NCBI GenBank assembly: GCA_937924465.1
Contig: CALDSP010000341.1
Location: forward strand, 1 to 8,898
DNA: 8,898 nt
DNA from: an uncultured Leptospiraceae bacterium
Lineage (GTDB): Bacteria > Spirochaetota > Leptospiria > Leptospirales > Leptospiraceae
Direction of reading: 5' to 3'
Made by a program: the position numbers and the translations under genes
Notes under the pieces: generated by a model
Databases searched by the model: none
The model's input: the letters and a program-made list of their open reading frames with translations, nothing else
What the model was told of the DNA's origin: nothing
Shown: positions 1 to 5,897 of the stretch, in pieces
Numbering within the stretch: the first letter of the stretch is position 1
How the letters are laid out: each line of letters opens with the position of its first letter

Positions 1-7
1 AAAAAAC

Positions 8-43
8 TTTTAACATTTCCGACTGTTTTAACTTTTCCGACAG
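8..43. repeat. Two tandem 18-bp direct repeats
   Basis: Copy one is 8-25 and copy two is 26-43. They match at 16 of 18 positions, differing at 15/33 and 24/42. The shared core reads TTTTAAC, one variable base, TTTCCGAC. The array starts close to the window edge, so further copies could lie to the left. It sits downstream of the cyclase gene. It could be a pair of protein-binding sites for an unseen neighbour, or a chance short tandem duplication; the sequence does not decide. Confidence 0.6.
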
Positions 44-105
44 CGGTCCAAAAAATGGTAAATATTGTTAGGATATTTTCACATGTACTTTACTTCTTTT
101 CATAT

Positions 106-2109
106 TTATTTATGCGTCCTTGTAAATACTCCATCCCAAGAATCTTCAGGGGGATATTTTAAGTATTCTTCACATCTTTCTTTCAAAAGTCTAGCAGATT
201 TATCTTTTTCTCCTCTTGCTTTTTCTACATTTTCAAAATAAGAAATTGCTTTTTGCCATTCTCGTTTAAGGTATAAGTGAAGACCTTCTTCATAAAGTTC
301 CTTTGCTTCTTTTCGATTTTTGGTTTCTTTTCCATTTAAAGCAATTATTTCATATAAAACTACAGGTTCATTTTTTCCTTTTACTCGCACTAAGTCTAAT
401 TTCCTAGCGAAGATATTTTCCTTAACTTCTTGATAAACCGTTTCACTCACTAAAATATTTACTCCATAATCTTTTCCTGCGGCTTCTAATCTTGCAGCAA
501 GATTGACTGTATCTCCCATCATTGTGTAAGAGGCTAGAGCATTTGTACCCATGAATCCTACTTTGGCAAGTCCTGTATTTAACCCTATTCTTATGTCCAT
601 TTCATGTGCTTCTTGAATGTATTTGTTTTGGGATTTCCAATTTGCTTTTAGCTCTTGGAGTTTTTCTAACATTTCTAAAGAAGAATAGCAAGCCATAAGA
701 GTTGGATTTTGAATATCCACTGGAGCATTAAAAATTCCTACTATGGCATCTCCAATGTATTTATCTAATACTCCATTGTATTTTTTTAATATGATAGTCA
801 TAGCTCCAAGATATTCATTGAGCAAAGAGGCAAGTTGAACAGAGGTTAGTTTTTCACTAATACTAGAGAATCCCGCTACATCTGAAAAAAAGGCTGTAAT
901 TTTTCTTTCACTTCCTCGTTTGAGAGATTCAAAATCTTTCATAGCCTCTTCTACTACTACAGGGTCAACCATATTCCCCAAAATATTTTTGACTTTTTCT
1001 CGTTCTTCTAATCCTCTCCCCATTTCAATAAATGAGACGGTAAGCAGTCCTACTTCATCTCTATATACTGGTTTTACGTTGGGTGAAAAGTTTCCTTTTT
1101 GAATTTCTTTAGTAGCATTGACTAAGTTTAAAAGAGGTTTTGTTATGGTGACGGAAAAATTATAAATTACAAATATAGCTAAAATTAAAGCAATTGCTAA
1201 AATGTATAAATTTCTTCTTTGAATATTATAAACTTCTTCAAATGCTTTTTGTTCTAATACGTATGAAATAACATTGGCTCCCCCTAGACCTAACTTTTTG
1301 AAGGAAGCAAAATAACTTGCTTTATCGTTATCTGTAAATTTAATTTGTCCTGCCTCTAATTGATTTTTTAACACAATTTCTACAACTGCTGAATCTATAA
1401 TTTCTTTGGCAGTTAGCATGCTCATTTCATTGGGATGGGCTACTATAATTCCTTCATCGTTTACAAGAAAGGTTTCCATAATTCCCGACTTTCTTTCAAA
1501 AGAATCTTTGATTTTATTTAAGTGAACAATCCCAACTACAATTTGGTTTTTATTCTTGTTTTTAGGGACACTAAATGCAAAAGAAGGTACTTTGATTCCT
1601 GGGCTTGTATTTGTAAGTGTAAGTTGTCCATTCAATGCTTTGGAGAGAGATTTTATATGAATACTTACAAGACTTTGAAAGTCTTCTGGAAATAATTCCT
1701 GCTCTCTTAAAAAATTAATGTTATAGCGTGTTGTAATTTCTTTGTGGTTGTTTTCATTGATTTCATAAATTCCAACCATTAAAAAATATGGATCCTTCTG
1801 AAAGAACAAAGAAATGAGATTTTCTTTTGTATTCTTATCTAAGATGGGATTTTCTAGAATGCTTACAAGAAGTTCCATTTTTTCTAAAAGGTAACTGAAT
1901 TCTCCTTGTACTCTAGATCCAATGGTTTCTGTTACATGTACGAGATTTTCTTTAATTCTTGCCTCTGAATCTTCCCGAAAAAATTTTGTAGCTAAGAAAA
2001 TCATAGCACCTAACGAAAAGACAATTACTGCAGAGTTTATAAGAACTAATTTTAATCTAATGGAAAAAGGAGATTGTTTAAAGTCTTGGGAAGAATTGTT
2101 TGTTTTCAT
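106..2109 (-). CDS. Membrane-bound class III adenylate cyclase with Cache-like sensor, HAMP and TPR-like tail
   Basis: Predicted to make cAMP from ATP in response to an extracytoplasmic signal. In order: a short cytoplasmic N-terminus, membrane helix about 20-41, a periplasmic region 45-298 of Cache type (an Asp-Glu-Gly then Ala-His-Pro-Asn stretch near 218-227), membrane helix about 299-321, HAMP about 321-373, and cyclase domain about 400-590. Catalytic residues look complete: metal-binding Asp410 and Asp454, adenine-contacting Lys450, and transition-state Asn536 and Arg540. Thr529 stands where many cyclases have Asp, the pattern of class IIIb enzymes, and favours ATP over GTP. Residues 600-650 form about one TPR-like helical hairpin, and the C-terminus has a PPEDSWDGV motif common at the end of such cyclases. 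No clear Shine-Dalgarno precedes the ATG. It follows the hydrolase gene on the same strand after 90 bp and may have its own promoter. Confidence 0.93.
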   Translation of the reverse strand: MKTNNSSQDFKQSPFSIRLKLVLINSAVIVFSLGAMIFLATKFFREDSEARIKENLVHVTETIGSRVQGEFSYLLEKMELLVSILENPILDKNTKENLISLFFQKDPYFLMVGIYEINENNHKEITTRYNINFLREQELFPEDFQSLVSIHIKSLSKALNGQLTLTNTSPGIKVPSFAFSVPKNKNKNQIVVGIVHLNKIKDSFERKSGIMETFLVNDEGIIVAHPNEMSMLTAKEIIDSAVVEIVLKNQLEAGQIKFTDNDKASYFASFKKLGLGGANVISYVLEQKAFEEVYNIQRRNLYILAIALILAIFVIYNFSVTITKPLLNLVNATKEIQKGNFSPNVKPVYRDEVGLLTVSFIEMGRGLEEREKVKNILGNMVDPVVVEEAMKDFESLKRGSERKITAFFSDVAGFSSISEKLTSVQLASLLNEYLGAMTIILKKYNGVLDKYIGDAIVGIFNAPVDIQNPTLMACYSSLEMLEKLQELKANWKSQNKYIQEAHEMDIRIGLNTGLAKVGFMGTNALASYTMMGDTVNLAARLEAAGKDYGVNILVSETVYQEVKENIFARKLDLVRVKGKNEPVVLYEIIALNGKETKNRKEAKELYEEGLHLYLKREWQKAISYFENVEKARGEKDKSARLLKERCEEYLKYPPEDSWDGVFTRTHK

Positions 2110-2130
2110 AGCTAAAATTTTGATAAACAG

Positions 2131-2156
2131 ATTATAAACTAATGGTAAAAAATCAA
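2131..2156 (-). promoter_or_regulatory. Weak candidate promoter for the cyclase gene
   Basis: Read on the minus strand, TTGATT (2151-2156) is followed by TATAAT (2131-2136). The -10 hexamer matches consensus perfectly, but the spacer is only 14 bp, shorter than the usual 16-18. It lies about 20 bp before the cyclase ATG. TATAAT arises easily by chance in DNA this AT-rich, so this is tentative. Confidence 0.25.
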
Positions 2157-2160
2157 CTAT

Positions 2161-2178
2161 AAAAATCTTAAGGTTTTT
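2161..2178 (-). terminator. Weak terminator-like hairpin after the hydrolase gene
   Basis: AAAAATC (2161-2167) and GGTTTTT (2172-2178) can pair as 7 bp, with one G-T wobble and a TTAA loop. It lies just past the hydrolase stop. The stem is almost all A-T, and the minus-strand U-run is part of the stem, so termination would be weak at best. If it works, it separates the hydrolase transcript from the cyclase gene. Confidence 0.25.
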
Positions 2179-2199
2179 TAGTTTCTAGAGGATTTGTAT

Positions 2200-3060
2200 T
2201 TATTTTCTAGAAAAAGCTCTCACAAAGTTCTCAATTTTAGATGAGAGTTCCTCCGGTTCATCTTCCATAATGAGATGACCGGCATGAATTGTTTGAGTGA
2301 GAGAGAGTCTCATGTATTCTTTTATGTTCTCTATTTCGTTAGAGGCAACTAATTTATCTTGATTACCTAAGATAATCTGGCGTCCTCCTATCATTTTCTT
2401 CATTCCATCTTCCATATCTTTCTTTGCATATACTCCTCTATCAATATTTTGACAAAGTTTCAAGAAATTATTTCGGTTGTTTCCGTGTAATAATAAAAAT
2501 TCATAATCTTCTAAAACATCATCTGTAATTTTTTTTGATGATTTAAGCATATATCGATTAAAAATAAAACGCAGAAAGTTTTTTCCAATCATCATTGAAA
2601 AAATATTTCCAATAATTCTTTTGTGCAAGAAAAACAGAGGAGTGTAATATCTTAGTTTATGCAAGGTTTTAAAAGGAGAAACTAAGGTAAGAGTTTTTAC
2701 TTTTTCTGGATTTTCATTTAATAATAAAAAAGAAACTGCGGCTGCGTAATCATAAGCTACAAGATGGACTCTCTCTTGGATAATTTTATCAATGAGAGTA
2801 GAGGTAAATTTTGCTATCTGCCTGTGAGAGTAAGTCCAAGGAGGCTTTTCAGAAAGTCCAATTCCCGGATAATCAAAAGCAATTACTCGAAAGTTTTCTG
2901 CAAGAGTTGGAATTATTTTACGAAAAGAATAAGAAGTCGTAAAGAGTCCATGCAATAAAAGGATGGCTGGTCCTTTTCCTCTATCAATAATAAAAATATT
3001 TAAACCATCAATGTTGGTAAACTTTCCCATTTTTTGATGTTCTGATAAAATTTCACTCAT
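2200..3060 (-). CDS. Alpha/beta-fold hydrolase with Asp nucleophile (epoxide hydrolase/MEST-like)
   Basis: A 286-residue soluble alpha/beta hydrolase. An oxyanion His-Gly sits at 37-38 (LLLHGLFTTS), and a FDYPGIGLSEKP loop at 62-73 is typical of this superfamily. The nucleophile elbow reads VAYDYAA, putting Asp104 where esterases have Ser. The acid is probably Asp235 (GNQD) and the base His262 (HAGHLIMEDEP). An Asp-Asp-His triad belongs to the epoxide hydrolase and haloalkane dehalogenase branch. Tyr105 replaces the Trp that usually follows the nucleophile there, as in MEST-like members (His-Asp-Tyr-Gly), so I do not name a substrate. Residues about 135-220 would be the cap. The ATG lies inside the end of the GlmU-like gene (8-bp overlap), suggesting coupled translation. 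Met11 is an alternative start, and no strong ribosome-binding site is visible for either. Confidence 0.88.
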   Translation of the reverse strand: MSEILSEHQKMGKFTNIDGLNIFIIDRGKGPAILLLHGLFTTSYSFRKIIPTLAENFRVIAFDYPGIGLSEKPPWTYSHRQIAKFTSTLIDKIIQERVHLVAYDYAAAVSFLLLNENPEKVKTLTLVSPFKTLHKLRYYTPLFFLHKRIIGNIFSMMIGKNFLRFIFNRYMLKSSKKITDDVLEDYEFLLLHGNNRNNFLKLCQNIDRGVYAKKDMEDGMKKMIGGRQIILGNQDKLVASNEIENIKEYMRLSLTQTIHAGHLIMEDEPEELSSKIENFVRAFSRK

Positions 3061-4093
3061 GTTCGTAAAGGCTTTTAATCAATTCTTCTAAGTGTGGGTG
3101 CATGGTTTGGTTTCGTCGAGCCATAATTTTTTTTGCATCTTCAATAAAACGATCTAATTTGTACTTTTGTGGAGTTTCTATCCAGGTAAATGGAGAAATG
3201 TAACCTTTTATTTTTGTAGATACTAAATTACAACTTATGTCTATTACTGTACCTGTGTTTAACATGGTTCCTATTCCAAGTTTAGAAAAGTCTCCAATAA
3301 TAGAACCAAATTTAATAGTGCCAGTGCTAATTGTATTTTTTCTGACTTGAATTTTTATAATTCCGTAATTGTTTTTTAAATCACTGGTTGTAGTGAGAGC
3401 ACCTAAGTTTATCCAACTACCTAAAACAGAATGTCCTAGAAAACCTTCATGGTGTTTATTTGTAAAGTCTCCAATGATAGAATTTTCAACTTCTCCACCA
3501 ATACGACAAAAATTTCCTATTACACAACCTCCCGTGATTCTTGCATTATCAATGTGAGTGTTTTGACCTACATAAAGAGGTCCTTGTAAAAAAGAAAAGG
3601 ACGTTATGCGCGTATCTTTATCGATGATGATTGGTCCAGTAGTTACATCAAAAACAACGTTTGGATAAGTAGTAGCTGAAGGATGAATATAAAGATGTTT
3701 AGATTTTCCAATGACTTGGTAAGAGTCAGGTTTGACTTTTAGTTTAAGGGACCATTTTTTTATTTTTTTAAATAACTCTAAGTCTTCTGCAATTTGGTGA
3801 GGAATATTAGAAATTAAATTCCAAGGTTCCATTCTAGAGGGTAATAAAACCTTATCTACTATTTCATCGTTGTAAGCCTTGATATTTTGATATTTAGATA
3901 GGAAATATTTTAGCTTGTTGGGATTTTCGGCTCTATAATAAATTTCTAAGTCTTTAAAGGTATATTTAATTCTTTCTAAATAAGTAAAAATACCTGTTCG
4001 AAGTTCAGCAAAGGAGAGAAATCGAGTAATTACATCTAAGCCGTTGAGTGTTACGTTTTCATCAATTAGAAAGCGGATATATTTCGAGTTCAT
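3053..4093 (-). CDS. GlmU-like protein: reduced nucleotidyltransferase-like region plus left-handed beta-helix acyltransferase domain
   Basis: From ATG 4093 the protein has 346 residues. The N-terminal third (RFLSFAELRTGIFTYLER near residues 25-42, and NLISNIPHQIAEDLELF near 92-108) resembles the shortened first half of the GlmU-like family best known in Bacteroidetes, but lacks the glycine-rich GxGTRM nucleotide loop. From about 135 to 300 hexapeptide repeats form a left-handed beta-helix. The stretch NKHHEGFLGHSVLG (212-225) aligns with the E. coli GlmU segment carrying catalytic His363, making His215 the likely equivalent. It may N-acetylate a sugar phosphate, but substrate and partner are unknown. 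The frame stays open to an ATG at 4249; those 52 extra residues resemble nothing I know, overlap the divergent gene and precede the family's usual start. A modest GGA lies 6 nt before ATG 4093. It is first in an operon with the hydrolase. Confidence 0.78.
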   Translation of the reverse strand: MNSKYIRFLIDENVTLNGLDVITRFLSFAELRTGIFTYLERIKYTFKDLEIYYRAENPNKLKYFLSKYQNIKAYNDEIVDKVLLPSRMEPWNLISNIPHQIAEDLELFKKIKKWSLKLKVKPDSYQVIGKSKHLYIHPSATTYPNVVFDVTTGPIIIDKDTRITSFSFLQGPLYVGQNTHIDNARITGGCVIGNFCRIGGEVENSIIGDFTNKHHEGFLGHSVLGSWINLGALTTTSDLKNNYGIIKIQVRKNTISTGTIKFGSIIGDFSKLGIGTMLNTGTVIDISCNLVSTKIKGYISPFTWIETPQKYKLDRFIEDAKKIMARRNQTMHPHLEELIKSLYEHE

Positions 4094-4206
4094 CCTGAAT
4101 CCAAAACTTTTTCTTATAAGTCTTTTTGCAATTGGAAAAAAAAATCTCTTGACTAATGTAAAGGATTGAAATGCTTTTAAAGAGAGAATTGTACAAAGGT
4201 GTGAGC
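4094..4206. promoter_or_regulatory. Divergent intergenic region between the GlmU-like and NTF2-like genes
   Basis: If both preferred starts are right, this 113-bp gap must hold the promoters for both directions. On the plus strand TTGACT (4149-4154) is a good -35, but no convincing -10 follows at 16-18 bp. On the minus strand TTATAAG (about 4114-4120) is a possible -10 without a good -35. For the plus-strand gene, AAAGGTG (4195-4201) is a well-placed ribosome-binding site before ATG 4207. AAAGGA (4160-4165) is equally well placed before the alternative ATG at 4171. Confidence 0.4.
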
Positions 4207-4683
4207 ATGGATCCAAATGAGGCTTTAATTCAGAAATTTTACCAATCATTTCAGGATAAAAATCTACATGCTATGTTGGAATGTTATGATGAGAATGTTG
4301 AGTTTTTTGATCCCGTTTTTTTACATCTAAAAGGGAAGGAAGTTTTTGCAATGTGGAGCATGCTAATTGAACGTGGAACTGATCTAAAAGTTTCTTATCA
4401 AAATATCCGAGCAAATGAACAAGGAGGTTCGGCAGAGTGGACTGCAAGTTATACTTTTACAAAAACAAATAGGCTAATTAAAAATCGTATAAAAGCAAAC
4501 TTTAAAATCCGAAATGAAAAAATTGTTTGGCATAAAGACAGTTTCAGTCTTTGGAAATGGGCTGGAATGGCTCTAGGAGTTTCAGGGTATTTGCTTGGTT
4601 TTACTTCTTTTATTCAAGATCAAATTAAAAACGAAGCACAAACAGGATTGAAGTTATATATGAAGCGTAAAAAAATTCAATGA
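4207..4683 (+). CDS. NTF2/SnoaL-like small protein of unknown function
   Basis: A 158-residue protein of the NTF2-like cone fold. The start has the usual pattern of the SnoaL-type family (EALIQKFYQSFQDKNLHAML, residues 5-24), followed by CYDENVEFFDPVF and a central run of strands ending near WHKDSFSLWKWAGMALG (108-124). The tail LLGFTSFIQDQIKNEA is common in members of this family, which bind small ligands or act as isomerases or hydrolases; no specific reaction can be read here. The tail is hydrophobic around 117-135 but is more likely a buried helix than a membrane anchor. ATG 4207 fits the family start; an in-frame ATG at 4171 with its own good ribosome-binding site would add 12 residues of no recognisable type. 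It is divergent from the GlmU-like gene and ends in a terminator-like hairpin, so it is probably monocistronic. Confidence 0.82.
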   Translation: MDPNEALIQKFYQSFQDKNLHAMLECYDENVEFFDPVFLHLKGKEVFAMWSMLIERGTDLKVSYQNIRANEQGGSAEWTASYTFTKTNRLIKNRIKANFKIRNEKIVWHKDSFSLWKWAGMALGVSGYLLGFTSFIQDQIKNEAQTGLKLYMKRKKIQ

Positions 4684-4697
4684 TTGTGAGTTTTTTT
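4671..4697 (+). terminator. AT-rich intrinsic terminator-like hairpin overlapping the NTF2-like gene stop codon
   Basis: AAAAATTCA (4671-4679) and TGAGTTTTT (4687-4695) pair over 9 bp with one G-T wobble and a 7-nt loop that contains the TGA stop; the T-run continues to 4697. The A-run/U-run layout is typical of terminators in AT-rich bacteria, but only a few pairs are G-C, so efficiency is uncertain. It would isolate the NTF2-like gene from the mre operon. Confidence 0.4.
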
Positions 4698-4716
4698 CAG
4701 AAAAATACAAAAAACA

Positions 4717-4743
4717 TTGACCGATTTCTCTAATTTATAATAT
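4717..4743 (+). promoter_or_regulatory. Candidate promoter of the mreBCD-mrdA operon
   Basis: TTGACC (4717-4722) is followed by overlapping -10 options, TATAAT (4736-4741, 13-bp spacer) and TAATAT (4738-4743, 15-bp spacer). Both hexamers are good but both spacers are short. It is the best sigma-70-like match in the gap and would give a leader of roughly 115-120 nt before mreB. Confidence 0.4.
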
Positions 4744-4868
4744 TTTCCAAAAGTAAAGAACTATGAGAATTTTATTCAATTCTATTCTTGAAACTAAAAA
4801 ATAAGGCTATTGGTGAGGATCATCTTTCTCCAATCGCTAAATGTAAATAAACAGGAATCGACTTAAGT
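4744..4868 (+). promoter_or_regulatory. Putative mreB leader with weak hairpin and distant ribosome-binding site
   Basis: Apart from the candidate promoter, this part of the 185-bp gap holds an imperfect inverted repeat, TTGGTGA (4810-4816) with TCTCCAA (4827-4833), one mismatch and a 10-nt loop. It also has a 13-codon ATG-TAA frame at 4763-4804 without a good ribosome-binding site. AGGA at 4853-4856 is the likely ribosome-binding site for mreB, 12 nt before the ATG, which is longer than usual. I recognise no known riboswitch. Confidence 0.3.
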
Positions 4869-5891
4869 ATGATATTTGACAATTTATACGCTTTTTTTTC
4901 AAATGATATGGGGATAGACCTTGGTACTGCAAACACCCTCGTTCATGTAAAAGGTCAAGGGATAGTACTCTCTGAACCAAGTGTAGTTGCCGTGCAAGCT
5001 TCTACGGGAAAGGTAATTGCTGTAGGACAAGAAGCTAAGAGAATGTTAGGGCGAACTCCTGGAGAAATTTTAGCAATTCGTCCTATGAAGGATGGAGTGA
5101 TTGCCGATTTCGAAACAGTCGAAAAAATGATTCGTTATTTTATTGCAAAGGTTCACAATAGAACTACTTTTGTAAAACCTAGAATTGTAATTGGAGTCCC
5201 TTCTGGAATTACGGAGGTGGAAAGGCGTGCAGTTCGTGAGTCTGCGGAGCAAGCAGGAGCTAGGGAAACATTTTTGATTGAAGAAGCCTTAGCTGCTGCT
5301 TTGGGTGCAAATATCCCTATACATGAACCAGCTGGAAATATGATTGTAGACATTGGGGGAGGAACTACAGAAATTGCGGTGATTTCTCTTGGCGGTATGG
5401 TGATTGCTGAGTCCATTCGTACAGGTGGGGATGAGTTTGATGAGGCAATTGTAAAACATTTACGAAACCAATACAATTTAGTCATTGGGGACAGAACTGC
5501 TGAAGATATTAAACTCACAATTGGAAATGCTTATATGGACAAAAGAGTTGATTCTATGGAAGTAAAAGGGAGAGATGCTATCTCTGGACTTCCTAGAACT
5601 TTAGAATTAGAAAGCACCGAAATTCGTAAAGCCCTTAAAGAACCAATTGATCAAATTTTAGATGGAATTAAACGAGTCCTAGAAAAAACTCCTCCAGAGC
5701 TTTCCGCTGATATAGTAGAAAGAGGAATTGTCTTAACGGGTGGAGGTTGTCTTCTTAGAGGTTTAGAGATTTACATTTCAAGGGAAACGGGAGTCCCTGT
5801 TTTTCGAGCTGAAAATCCTCTTACATGTGTTGTGTTGGGTACGGGTAAGTATTTGGATGAAATTAAAAATATTAAAAGAGGTATTAGTTAG
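4869..5891 (+). CDS. mreB: Rod shape-determining protein MreB (actin-like filament)
   Basis: Bacterial actin of the elongasome. It forms ATP-dependent filaments on the cytoplasmic face of the inner membrane and guides side-wall peptidoglycan synthesis. At 340 residues it has normal length. Phosphate loop 1 is DLGTANT (17-23), the catalytic Glu is in IEEA (137-140), phosphate loop 2 is DIGGGTTE (161-168), and the adenosine motif is LTGGGCLLRG (289-298). The N-terminus, MIFDNLYAFFSND, is short and hydrophobic, like the membrane-touching start of Gram-negative MreB proteins, and supports ATG 4869. It is the best-conserved protein here and first gene of an operon with mreC, mreD and mrdA. No residue appears missing or altered. 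Confidence 0.98.
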   Translation: MIFDNLYAFFSNDMGIDLGTANTLVHVKGQGIVLSEPSVVAVQASTGKVIAVGQEAKRMLGRTPGEILAIRPMKDGVIADFETVEKMIRYFIAKVHNRTTFVKPRIVIGVPSGITEVERRAVRESAEQAGARETFLIEEALAAALGANIPIHEPAGNMIVDIGGGTTEIAVISLGGMVIAESIRTGGDEFDEAIVKHLRNQYNLVIGDRTAEDIKLTIGNAYMDKRVDSMEVKGRDAISGLPRTLELESTEIRKALKEPIDQILDGIKRVLEKTPPELSADIVERGIVLTGGGCLLRGLEIYISRETGVPVFRAENPLTCVVLGTGKYLDEIKNIKRGIS

Positions 5892-5897
5892 TTTAAA

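Noticed and set aside
60..78. AAATAT/ATATTT hairpin after the cyclase as a terminator
   Set aside because: Only six A-T pairs with a 7-nt loop and no adjacent T-run on the minus strand; too weak to call.
920..1102. 60-codon open frame on the plus strand inside the cyclase gene
   Set aside because: It lies opposite the HAMP and linker coding region, has no recognisable product and looks like a shadow of the cyclase gene.
1922..2137. 71-codon plus-strand open frame crossing the cyclase start
   Set aside because: It mirrors the N-terminal membrane-helix coding region of the cyclase; no ribosome-binding site or known domain.
2182..2211. Two TTTCTAGA boxes as an operator or attachment site
   Set aside because: TTCTAGA is near-palindromic by itself, the second copy lies inside the hydrolase gene end, and there is no neighbouring recombinase or regulator.
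2200..4249. Hydrolase plus GlmU-like gene as a defence or secondary-metabolite cluster
   Set aside because: Only two enzyme genes with ordinary base composition, no toxin, nuclease, carrier protein, transporter or mobile element nearby.
4763..4804. 13-codon ATG-TAA frame upstream of mreB as a leader peptide gene
   Set aside because: No good ribosome-binding site, and frames this short are expected by chance. Kept only as part of the leader finding.
5153..5518. 121-codon minus-strand open frame inside mreB
   Set aside because: It is antisense to highly conserved MreB motifs, so the composition reflects mreB; no family resemblance.
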